Origin: Halomicronema sp. CCY15110 | GTDB lineage: Bacteria; Cyanobacteriota; Cyanobacteriia; Phormidesmidales; Phormidesmidaceae | Direction: 5' to 3' | Assembly: GCF_016888165.1 (NCBI RefSeq) | Contig: NZ_JACSWC010000397.1 | Coordinates: 1-42,216, forward strand | DNA: 42,216 bases | Shown here: one piece after another, positions 32,601 through 40,090 of the stretch | How the letters are laid out: each line of letters opens with the position of its first letter | Position numbering within the stretch: the first letter of the stretch is position 1 | Notes under the pieces: model-generated | What the model saw: the letters and a program-made list of their open reading frames with translations, nothing else | The model's database searches: none | Told to the model about the DNA's origin: nothing | Program-made: the position numbers and the translations under genes

Positions 32601-34971
32601 CACCCTGTTTGTGGTGAACTCCTTTGTGCGGCACTGGCGCGATCCCCTGCGGGAAACCCTGCCCGAACTGCAACGAGGTTTTCAAGCGGGGTATGAAACC
32701 GGCGACACTGAATATGCGGGCTTTTGTGCCCAGCTGTCGACGATGCATGGCTTGTTTGCCGGGGAACCCCTGCCTGGATTGGCCGAGCGGGCGCAAATTT
32801 TTGCTGAAGCCATTCTCAAGTTCAAAAAGCAGCCCATTTACGAACTGATTCAGCAGTCGCGACAGACGATCGCCAACTTGCAGGGGACTAGTGCGAGTCC
32901 GACTGAGTTGGTGGGCGAGTTTTACAACGTGGAGGAGCAGCTGCCACAACATTTAGCAGGCAACTACCGCACCGCGATCTTTTATGCCTACACCTATCAA
33001 CTGGTGCTGAACTATAGCTTTGGCAACTATGAGGCGGCGATCGCGGTCGCCAATCAAGGTCAACAGTACCTCGAAGCCGTAGTGGCGCTGTACATCACCG
33101 GCTGGTTTACCTTTTACCAAGCACTCACCCAGCTTGCCCTCGCCACCAGCGCCCCGCCCCAGCAGCGGCGTCAGCTCATCCGTGCCGCGCGAAAAAATCG
33201 CCGTAAATTAGCCGCCTGGGCCGCCTCTGCGCCGACCAACTACGCCCACAAACTCGCCCTGGTAGACGCTGAATTCCATCGGGTTCATGCTCGTCACCAA
33301 GCCGCCGCGATCGCCTACGATCGCGCCGTTCAACTGGCCTTAGACCATCAGTTCATCCCCGAGGCCGCCCTCGCTAACGAACGGGCCGCCCTGTACTATC
33401 TGGCCCAACAGCGCCCCAAAATCGCCTCCCCCTATTTACAAGAAGCGCACTATCTCTACAGTCAGTGGGGGGCGATCGCCAAGGTCAACGCCCTCGCCGA
33501 GCAATTTCCGCAGTTGACGTCGCTGGGCACTGCCCCCACCAGTCGCAGTGTGTATTCCACGCTGGGGAATACGGTGTCGGCGCACACGACCGGGGGCAAA
33601 AGTAACGACAACCTGGATTGGATGGCCGCCATGCGCGCCTCCCAAGCCCTGTCGGAAGAAATTCAGCTCGACAAACTGCTCAAAACGCTGATGCGGCTGC
33701 TGATTGAGAATGCGGGGGCGCAGCGGGGGCTGCTGCTGCTGGAAACCGATGGCGACTTTCGCATTGAAGCCCAGGGCAGTGTCGAGCCGGCGGAGGATGA
33801 TCAGGCCGATGTCGAAGTCACAGAGTCGATCGCGATCGCCGACATCGCCGATACCGACGTGCTCTCTGTGGGCATCGTCAACTACGTGGCCCGAACGCAA
33901 ACCAGCGTGGTGCTCAACGACGCCACCCAAGTCGGCGACTTTGTGCAAGATGCCTACGTGCAAGCCCATCAGCCCCAGTCAATTCTCTGCGCGCCCTTGC
34001 TGAATCAGGGCAAACTGGCGGGCATCGTTTACCTCGAAAACAACCTGACCACGGGCGCGTTCACCCCTAAGCGGCTGGAATTGCTGAACCTGATTTCGAC
34101 CCAGGCGGCCATTTCCATCGCCAATGCGCGGCTGTATACCGACCTCGCCACCCTCAACCAAGCCTATGAGCGCTTTGTGCCGGGGCAATTTTTGCAACTG
34201 CTGGGCAAAGACAGCATCACCAAAGTCGAACTCGGCGACAGTGTGCGGCAGGAAATGTCCATTCTGTTTTCCGACATCCGCGACTTCACCTCCCTGTCAG
34301 AAAAACTTTCTCCCGAAGATAACTTTGCCCTGATTAACGGCTTTCTCAGTCGGATGGATCGCGTCATTGCCGAGCATAACGGCTTCATTGATAAGTACAT
34401 CGGGGATGCCATTATGGCGCTGTTTAGCGGCTCCGCCGATGAAGCGGTGCAGGGCGGCATTGCCATGCTGGAGCAATTGCGGGCCTACAACGAGCACCGC
34501 TCCCACAACGGCTATCAACCTCTGCACATCGGCATCGGCATCAATACCGGCTCTTTGATGCTGGGCACGGTCGGCGGCCAAAACCGCATGGATAGTACCG
34601 TGATCAGCGATGCCGTCAACCTGGCCTCGCGGATTGAGGGGCTTACCAAGGTGTATAACGTGCCCCTGCTCATTGGCGAAGGCACTTTTTTTAACTTGAC
34701 CAACCACGATCGCTACCATCTGCGCATTGTGGATAAAGCCAAAGTTAAAGGCAAGTCGATCGCGGTGACGGTGTACGAAGTGTTTGACGCGGATGAGCCC
34801 GCCAGTAAAGCGGGCAAAATCCAAACGCGATCGCAGTTTGAGCAAGGCTTACTGCTTTACTACAACCAAAAGTTTGGTGACGCCTACCAGTGCTTCCAAG
34901 CATGTCTCACCGATAATCCTGAAGATTCCGTTGCGCGAATTTATGTGGAACGCTGTCAGTCGCCACGCTGA
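29623..34971 (+). CDS. giant Ser/Thr kinase-AAA ATPase-GAF-adenylate/guanylate cyclase
   Basis: 1782 residues. About 8-270: Hanks-type kinase with Lys in VVLKILRK, catalytic HKDINPANILL (HKD for HRD) and DFG (IIDFGIA). About 285-600: AAA-type ATPase with Walker A GYSGIGKSAL (about 329) and Walker B LVLFLDDLQWAD (about 455). About 700-1290: long TPR-like helical region. About 1343-1507: GAF domain (GLLLLETDGDF ... ILCAPLLNQGKLAGIVYLEN). About 1540-1720: class III nucleotidyl cyclase with metal-binding Asp in SILFSDIRDFT and DKYIGDAIMALF, and VISDAVNLASRIEG. Usual cyanobacterial relatives end in a histidine kinase; here a cyclase takes that place. Lys of DKYIGD suggests ATP, so cAMP is the likely product. 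No membrane segment: a cytoplasmic signal integrator. Confidence 0.93.
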   Translation: MLSVEGYQDLNLIHSGFNSQVYRACRASDQQPVVLKILRKSYPTPEEVARFRLEYDLTQCLTTPGIIQAYALEPYNNTLMLVLEDYGGQSLKGVTQTAPLTLPAVLEIALQVAQALAVIHQHGIIHKDINPANILLNQATGKVKIIDFGIATQLSQENTRPGNLDSLEGTPAYLSPEQTGRMNRSLDYRSDFYSLGATLYELLTGQPPFVSEDLAELVHSHLARQPIAPAQVDPQIPGMVSQIVMRLLAKNAEARYQSAHGLAHDLQRCLQAWQAAGHIEPFALGQADRSDRFQIPQKLYGREAEVAALLAAFDRISQADTPAELVLVSGYSGIGKSALVQEIHKPITAKRGYYISGKYDQFQRNLPYSALIQAFTTLVRQLLTASRDGIDQWRDRLNAALAPNAAVLIEVIPELELILGSQPEAPALSADAAQNRLNLVFEQFIRVFSQPQHPLVLFLDDLQWADSASLQLIQVLMRADAQQSLLLVGAYRDNEVDATHPLRATLTDLQQAQVTRHDFHLTALQFEQIQALLQDTFVGATVADCQALATLLQTKTNGNPFFMGEFLKSLYSDGLVYFEASAGWQWSLEQIEAAQITDNVVELMADKLQKLPAATQQALQVGAGIGNVFTLHLVAAVRQAAPQQTAAALWEAAQQGLIIPEDDNYKLWQAIAAHDDDPFTVTAGVSYRFLHDRVQQAAYSLIDPEQINALHLQIGRTWQQQLTPEQQQERLFDLVNQLNFGVDLLTGAAERQALAELNLAAGQKAIAAAAYGPAYAYLSAGLRCLSAQSWQPQYDLTLQLHQAAAEAAFLSGDFEAMDRLVTTVVSHAPGVLDCIAVYTVQIQALMARHELAAAAQLGLRVLQQLGVKLPAAPNQIQILLGLARTKWALWGKSTPSLAQQPDMGDPYAIAATQILASIASATYMAVPNLFPLTVFKQVELSARYGNLPLSAFSYAMYGLILCGVVGDLKGGYSFGELAMTLLNRFQGAALPPRTLFVVNSFVRHWRDPLRETLPELQRGFQAGYETGDTEYAGFCAQLSTMHGLFAGEPLPGLAERAQIFAEAILKFKKQPIYELIQQSRQTIANLQGTSASPTELVGEFYNVEEQLPQHLAGNYRTAIFYAYTYQLVLNYSFGNYEAAIAVANQGQQYLEAVVALYITGWFTFYQALTQLALATSAPPQQRRQLIRAARKNRRKLAAWAASAPTNYAHKLALVDAEFHRVHARHQAAAIAYDRAVQLALDHQFIPEAALANERAALYYLAQQRPKIASPYLQEAHYLYSQWGAIAKVNALAEQFPQLTSLGTAPTSRSVYSTLGNTVSAHTTGGKSNDNLDWMAAMRASQALSEEIQLDKLLKTLMRLLIENAGAQRGLLLLETDGDFRIEAQGSVEPAEDDQADVEVTESIAIADIADTDVLSVGIVNYVARTQTSVVLNDATQVGDFVQDAYVQAHQPQSILCAPLLNQGKLAGIVYLENNLTTGAFTPKRLELLNLISTQAAISIANARLYTDLATLNQAYERFVPGQFLQLLGKDSITKVELGDSVRQEMSILFSDIRDFTSLSEKLSPEDNFALINGFLSRMDRVIAEHNGFIDKYIGDAIMALFSGSADEAVQGGIAMLEQLRAYNEHRSHNGYQPLHIGIGINTGSLMLGTVGGQNRMDSTVISDAVNLASRIEGLTKVYNVPLLIGEGTFFNLTNHDRYHLRIVDKAKVKGKSIAVTVYEVFDADEPASKAGKIQTRSQFEQGLLLYYNQKFGDAYQCFQACLTDNPEDSVARIYVERCQSPR

Positions 34972-35336
34972 TCCCGATGGTGAGCGAGGAGGGCGATCGC
35001 GACGGGGACATCCCAGTTTGGCCGCGAGGACGGCAGGCGGTCAGCCGACTCAATCGGACGCTTGAGCAATCTTGTCAGAGTTGGCAGCGCTTTGGTTCAA
35101 TCGCCCTCCTAGCCGTCCGAGGCCGACAAACGAAATTGCCAAGTCGGGATACACTCGATCTCGAATCCCTGTTTGAATCTTTCACCGACCGGCAAATCGG
35201 TCGCGCCTAAAAAAAATGTGCTGGTCTGTACGGCCCGGCATAGGCCAGCCATGGTGCGGTCAAGAATTCGCCCGCCCCCCAATCACCCAGCCACCCAACC
35301 CCTCCATCTACCTACTCTGCCCTTAGCGCTAAACCT
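34972..35336. other. 365-bp intergenic region with a doubtful 77-codon ORF
   Basis: An ORF (34977-35210, plus) starts 5 nt after the cyclase stop and has mildly protein-like composition (LDLESLFESFTDRQ), but no family or ribosome-binding site supports it. Near its end CGACCG and CGGTCG form a 6-bp hairpin. At 35270-35325 lies a CCACCCAACC-type low-complexity stretch before the carotenoid oxygenase gene. Confidence 0.35.
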
Positions 35337-37412
35337 ATGCCTGCCCCCAGCTTTCCCAAAGCGGCCATGACCGCCGATCGCACTGATCACATTGGCGACA
35401 CCGTTCTGACCCTGCACTGCATCGAGGGCACCGTCCCGACCGATTGGTACGGCTCCTCTTTTTTCATCGCTCCTGTGGGCACCGTCGCCTCCGACGGGTT
35501 GCCCAATCCCAACGGCACCCATATTTTTAACAGCGATGGCATGGTTTACCGTCTCGACTTGGGCGCAGGCGAGGTTAAAGCCGCCAATCGCCTCATGCGC
35601 ACCCCCTGCCACTACGCCGATCGCGCCACCTTTGATGATCCCGTCTTTCAGCCCTATCAGTTTCGCGACTATGGCATGTTGCGGTTTTCCTTTGCGTTGG
35701 GCCTGCGGGATGAAGTGGACATCGCCTTTCTGCCCTTCAAAGCTGCGGGCGAGGAGCAGGATCGGCTGCTGGTGACTTACGAGGCCGGTCGCCCCTACGA
35801 AATTGACACCCACAGTCTGGAAGTCGTCACTCCGGTGGGTCAGCAGCAGCACTGGAAAGCCTTTTTGCCGATGGACTATCCCTTTGCGCCGTTGATGACC
35901 ACCTCGCACCCCGCCTACGACGGCTACACCCACGAGGTGTTTATGGTGAATTATGGGCGATCGCTCAACAACTTTTTGGAAAGTGCCCGCTTTGTCTACG
36001 GGCTCGAAGGCTTGCCCCAAGAAGTGGAGCAAGTGCTGCATCATCTCACCGAAATCCTCAATGCGCCCTTGCTCAAAGGGCCGTTGGCGAGCCTGGTGAG
36101 TTTGACCGAGGGCATCAGCCAGCACCTTTGGGACTGGCTCAGTCACCGGCTGGGGGAAGTGCTGCCCAACTTTACATATCTGGTCAGTTGGGATGGGCAG
36201 GGCGACATTCAGCGGTGGCAACTGATGCAGCCCGATGGCACCCCCGTCCGCATTGAGCAGAGCCTGCACCAGGTCGGCGTCACCCAAGATTATGTGGTGC
36301 TCATGGATACGTCGCTGAAAATTGGGCCAGAGCAAATTCTCAACAACCCAGTGCCCGACAGTCCTGAAACGGAGCGCTTGCTGCGCCAGACCCTCACCCG
36401 CCCCCAGCAGCCCGACTCGCCCACCTACATTGTGAAACGGGCTGATCTCGCCGCCACCGCGACACCCAACGCCGACGGCACGATTCCCACGGTGACGGCC
36501 CAGTTTTGCCGCATTCCCATGGAGATCGTTCACTATCTGGTGGACTACGACAATCCCCATGGCGAAATCACCCTGCACGCGGCGCACCTGGCGGCCACCG
36601 ACATCGGGGAATGGCTGCACGACTTTGATGTGTTCAAATTTGACCCACCCCACGGGCCGCCCGCCTGGCTGCGGGGCATGATTGCCAACGGCCAAATGGA
36701 TATTGGCCGCGTCGCCCGCTATCGCATCGACGGCGACACGGGCCGCCTTACCGACGCCAAAATCACCTACGACAGCAAGCGCCACTGGGGCATCGGCTTC
36801 TACGCCTATCAGGAACGGACGGCTGAGGGGATGCCGCCCCGCCAGCTCAAAAAGCTGTACTGGCAATCCCTCGGCTTTTGGCCGGAACTGCTGACGGAGT
36901 TTGTCTACGACTTATACGCGGATTATCCGTATCGGGCGATCGCCCTCTCCGAATTACTCGACCAGGAGGCCGATCGCCCCTCGTCGTTATTCCAGGTCGA
37001 TGCCGCCACCCTCGACATCACCTCCGCCTACGATGCACCGCCCGGCTACTTTCTCAGTTCGCCCCAGTTTGTGCCCCGCCAAAACGGCGACGACAGTGGC
37101 GAAGACGGCTACATCATTTGCACCGCCTTTGGCACCGATCCCCAGGCAGAGCAGGCGGTGAATCGCGATCGCAAGGAAATTTGGGTCTTCCGGGCCGACG
37201 ACATTGCCGCTGGCCCCCTGTGCAAACTCAGCCATCCCGAGTTTCAGTTTGGCTTCACGATGCACACCGACTGGCTACCGGCGATCGCGCCCCGCACCGC
37301 CACTTACCATGTCCCCGTTCGCCAAGACTACGATCCCCTGCTCACCCAACCGGAGATCCGCCGCCTGTTCCACGAACAGGTCTACCCCCACTTTGAGACA
37401 TCCTCGACCTAA
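35337..37412 (+). CDS. carotenoid oxygenase (RPE65/CCD family)
   Basis: 691 residues. The start (GDTVLTLHCIEGTVPTDWYG, then NSDGMVYRLDLGAGEVK) and the His residues expected to bind Fe(II) place it in the family: TSHPAYDGYTHEVF, QSLHQVGVTQDYVVLMD, EIVHYLVDYDNP and FTMHTDWLP. Such enzymes cleave carotenoids or apocarotenoids with O2 to give aldehydes or ketones. It is longer than typical cyanobacterial members (about 450-500 aa). Extra sequence lies around residues 205-280 (helical, QEVEQVLHHLTEILNAPLL) and 450-560, so the substrate may be unusual. An FAD oxidoreductase gene follows after 250 bp. A second Met at residue 11 is an alternative start. Confidence 0.87.
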   Translation: MPAPSFPKAAMTADRTDHIGDTVLTLHCIEGTVPTDWYGSSFFIAPVGTVASDGLPNPNGTHIFNSDGMVYRLDLGAGEVKAANRLMRTPCHYADRATFDDPVFQPYQFRDYGMLRFSFALGLRDEVDIAFLPFKAAGEEQDRLLVTYEAGRPYEIDTHSLEVVTPVGQQQHWKAFLPMDYPFAPLMTTSHPAYDGYTHEVFMVNYGRSLNNFLESARFVYGLEGLPQEVEQVLHHLTEILNAPLLKGPLASLVSLTEGISQHLWDWLSHRLGEVLPNFTYLVSWDGQGDIQRWQLMQPDGTPVRIEQSLHQVGVTQDYVVLMDTSLKIGPEQILNNPVPDSPETERLLRQTLTRPQQPDSPTYIVKRADLAATATPNADGTIPTVTAQFCRIPMEIVHYLVDYDNPHGEITLHAAHLAATDIGEWLHDFDVFKFDPPHGPPAWLRGMIANGQMDIGRVARYRIDGDTGRLTDAKITYDSKRHWGIGFYAYQERTAEGMPPRQLKKLYWQSLGFWPELLTEFVYDLYADYPYRAIALSELLDQEADRPSSLFQVDAATLDITSAYDAPPGYFLSSPQFVPRQNGDDSGEDGYIICTAFGTDPQAEQAVNRDRKEIWVFRADDIAAGPLCKLSHPEFQFGFTMHTDWLPAIAPRTATYHVPVRQDYDPLLTQPEIRRLFHEQVYPHFETSST

Positions 37413-37477
37413 TCCAGCTAATCCAGTCAGGGGGTAGGATTCATGCTCAAGGGGTTACAACCTCACCGCCTGCGGCA

Positions 37478-37573
37478 CCTCTCCTTCCTAAAGGAGAGGT
37501 TTATCCAAATGCTGGCCACCTTTGTCCCGAATGTGACAGGGCTGCCGGTTCCTCTCCTTGACAAGGAGGTGAG
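37478..37573. repeat. dispersed CCTCTCCTT palindromes between carotenoid oxygenase and FAD oxidoreductase genes
   Basis: First palindrome CCTCTCCTT-CCTA-AAGGAGAGG (37478-37499), identical in its arms to 27256-27277. A second, CCTCTCCTTGACAAGGAGG, begins at 37551, preceded and followed by CCTCAC and GTGAGG elements. This fills most of the 253-bp gap. Confidence 0.6.
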
Positions 37574-37665
37574 GTTCTACAGTCGATGAAATTCGCGTCC
37601 TGCCTGCCACCGTTCAAAATTTTGCTAACCCGCCCGACTGTTCATTGTTCATCAGGTGACTGCTC

Positions 37666-39060
37666 ATGGTTTCGAAAAGCGATCGCATCTGCATTGTGGG
37701 GGCTGGGGCCGCTGGCCTCTCCACTGGCTACTACCTCAAGCAAAAGGGCTACGAACACGTCGTCGTGCTGGAAAAGCAGGGGCGCGTGGGGGGCCTGTGC
37801 TGCTCCGTCACCCACGAGGGCAAATCCTTTGACCTGGGGGCCAACTACCTCACCCCGGCGTACAAAGAAGTGCTGGCCCTGGCCCAGCAAGTTGGCGCTG
37901 ACCTCTACACCGAAGGGCCAGGTCAGGTTTACAATCCCCTCGAATCGGCCCCGAACCAGCCAGCCTACCAGTCCATCATGAGTGCGGTGATGCAGGGCAC
38001 CGACCCCATCACCTATGCGGCAGCGGTGGCCCGCTACACCTGGGAGCGACTGCAACTGGAACCGATTGTGTCCGTACCGGGATTTCGGGGCATTAGCCAG
38101 CATCCCGACCTGACTCAATCCTTCGCGGCCTGGCTCGAAGAGAAGGATCTGAGCTGCCTAGGCACCCTGTTCGAGATTCCGATTACCGCGATGGGCTATG
38201 GCTATCTCCACGAGATTCCCGCCATCTACGCCCTCAAATACATGACGCTGGAAACCTTTGGCACCCTGGTCACCTACGGGGCGGGGCTGGAATGCGGCTG
38301 GCCCAAGCGGTTTGTGCAGGGCTTTCAGCGCCTTTGGGAGCGCGTATCGTGGAATCTGGATGTGCGGTTGAACGTGGATATCCACTCCATTCAGCGGGGG
38401 GCGGGCATTGAGGTGAAGTTCTCAGAGCGGGAGCAGGTGATCGATCGCTACGGGCGATCGCACCATCACGAAACCTTCGACTGGCTGATCCTGGCCTGTC
38501 CGCTCACTCTCGATGTGCTTGCTGAAGGCGACACCTCGCTCCACCTGGATTTGTCAGACCACGAACGCGACTTGTTCCAACAAATCGTGCTCAACCCCTA
38601 CGCCCTGACCACCTACGCGATTCCTGATCTGTCGATGCCCACTGGGGTTACCAACGTCGTGCCGCTGGATGCGATGGCAAATCCCTGGTTCATTTCCCAA
38701 CAGTTTCCCGACAATGACTTGATCGCCTTTTACAGCCGCATCCCCAGCGCAGATTGGGCCACTTTGCAGGCCACTGAGGATCACCAGGCAGTTTTGGCAG
38801 ACTTCCAACAGCGCATTCTCGCGGGCATTGAAACGACCGTGACAAATCTGGGCGGCCAATTGCCTGAGCAGTACTTCACCTACGACCTCTGGCCCTACTT
38901 TCCCCATGTCACGTCGGCGGCCCTGGCCCACGGCTTTTACGACCAGTTAGAAGCCATGCAGGGACAGCGCCACACCTTTTATGTCGGGGGGCTGATGAAC
39001 TTTGAACTGGTGGAAACCATCGTGGAATACACCAAAGCCCTGGTTAACGAGAAGTTTTGA
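37666..39060 (+). CDS. FAD-dependent oxidoreductase (amine-oxidase/phytoene-desaturase-like)
   Basis: 464 residues. The N-terminal Rossmann dinucleotide fold is clear (ICIVGAGAAGLSTGYYLKQK, then the acidic VVVLEK and GRVGGLCCS). The C-terminal FAD contact region is FYVGGLMNFELVETIVEY. ATG 37666 is preceded by AGGTGA at about 8 nt. The family oxidises amines, carotenoids or related hydrophobic substrates in the cytoplasm or at membranes. The adjacent carotenoid oxygenase suggests an apocarotenoid or terpenoid substrate, but the 250-bp gap filled with repeats argues against a tight operon. Confidence 0.85.
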   Translation: MVSKSDRICIVGAGAAGLSTGYYLKQKGYEHVVVLEKQGRVGGLCCSVTHEGKSFDLGANYLTPAYKEVLALAQQVGADLYTEGPGQVYNPLESAPNQPAYQSIMSAVMQGTDPITYAAAVARYTWERLQLEPIVSVPGFRGISQHPDLTQSFAAWLEEKDLSCLGTLFEIPITAMGYGYLHEIPAIYALKYMTLETFGTLVTYGAGLECGWPKRFVQGFQRLWERVSWNLDVRLNVDIHSIQRGAGIEVKFSEREQVIDRYGRSHHHETFDWLILACPLTLDVLAEGDTSLHLDLSDHERDLFQQIVLNPYALTTYAIPDLSMPTGVTNVVPLDAMANPWFISQQFPDNDLIAFYSRIPSADWATLQATEDHQAVLADFQQRILAGIETTVTNLGGQLPEQYFTYDLWPYFPHVTSAALAHGFYDQLEAMQGQRHTFYVGGLMNFELVETIVEYTKALVNEKF

Positions 39061-39065
39061 TCATC

Positions 39066-39100
39066 AGGGGACGCACCCCTTGAAGGGGTGCGCGTCCCCT
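39066..39100. terminator. strong hairpin between convergent genes
   Basis: AGGGGACGCACCCC pairs with GGGGTGCGCGTCCCCT around a TTGAA-type loop, with one 2-nt bulge. It lies 6 nt after the FAD oxidoreductase stop and 13 nt before the end of the convergent HAD gene. Stem very stable; no long T tract, so termination efficiency is uncertain. Confidence 0.7.
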
Positions 39101-39112
39101 AAGCACACCGGG

Positions 39113-39910
39113 TCACAGCGCCCCCACCCACCCCATAAACTCGCCCGAAAACTGGGACAACGATAAGAGATGGACGCGGCGATCGCTGGCGGCGCGATCG
39201 CGCTCCGTTGCCGTGTTGTAGCCCCAATCCACCAAAAACAACGTGACCTCATTCAGCGCTGCATCAGCTTGCACTTTATCCAAAGTTTTGAGGCGGTCTT
39301 CGACAAACCAGAGGGGACGCGGGGCAGCGGCCTCGGCAGGCGGAGCGGTTTGCAGTTGTTTAAGCGTGACCGTCTTGGGCTGCTGAATTTCTTTGCCGAT
39401 GATCTGCTCCGGGGGCAGCTCGACGCCCGCTTGGGCGAGCAGCGCTTGAATAAAGCGGCCCTCTTTGGTGGAAATGATGACGGGAAAGATGCCCGCCGCG
39501 ATCGCCCCTTGCAGCCACTCAATCACGCCGGGATAAAAGCGATGCAGGCTGAGCCAGCCTTCCAAGTCAGATTGAATCCAGCGATCGCGCACCCCATCCA
39601 CCGCCGCCATCGCCACATCGGGCTGAATTTGTGTTTCTTGCAAAATCTCTTGCACGACCGATTGCCAGTGGTCTAACACGGCAGCATCGTCTACCCCTTG
39701 CTGCAATGCGTGGAGCAAGAGGGGCATTTCCCACCCAGTTTCAATTACCGGACGCAGCGGATAAAAACGATCGGCCAGGCCATCCGGTGGCGGCGTGAGG
39801 GGCTGGTCAAACAGTTGGCAATAGGCTCGCCACGCGGTTTGAAAATATTCCACCAGGCCATCGCAGAGCACACCGTCAAAATCTAGCGCCAGGATTGCAG
39901 GAGCCAACAT
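39113..39910 (-). CDS. HAD-superfamily hydrolase
   Basis: 265 residues. HAD motif I is LALDFDGVLCDGL (residues 7-19), motif II is VIISTKEGRF with Ser/Thr, and a motif III/IV-like acidic segment is LWFVEDRLKTLDKV. The helical cap between motifs I and II is about 100 residues. HAD enzymes of this size are phosphatases of small metabolites; substrate not predictable. It stands alone: the neighbour on the left is convergent, and the Roco gene upstream is 180 bp away. Confidence 0.88.
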   Translation of the reverse strand: MLAPAILALDFDGVLCDGLVEYFQTAWRAYCQLFDQPLTPPPDGLADRFYPLRPVIETGWEMPLLLHALQQGVDDAAVLDHWQSVVQEILQETQIQPDVAMAAVDGVRDRWIQSDLEGWLSLHRFYPGVIEWLQGAIAAGIFPVIISTKEGRFIQALLAQAGVELPPEQIIGKEIQQPKTVTLKQLQTAPPAEAAAPRPLWFVEDRLKTLDKVQADAALNEVTLFLVDWGYNTATERDRAASDRRVHLLSLSQFSGEFMGWVGAL

Positions 39911-40090
39911 AAAAGCGCCTCAAGGTCGTTAGGGCAAGTCGCGGCGGAATGTCATATTCCGTCCCCACTATATTCTTGGCGAGGACCGTAACTTTGTTAA
40001 GGGTGGCGGCCCAACCACCGGGCACGGGGCGGCGCTGAGTCCGGTTGCTGAACTGAGTAACCATGATGCTGCGCGATGTTGGCGGGCGGC

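Noticed and set aside
34977-35210. Small 77-codon gene after the cyclase gene
   Set aside because: No family, no clear ribosome-binding site; left as a note in the intergenic entry.
35283-36866. Long minus-strand frame (527 codons) opposite the carotenoid oxygenase gene
   Set aside because: Antisense frame of a GC-rich gene; composition has no recognisable family, and the plus-strand product is clear.
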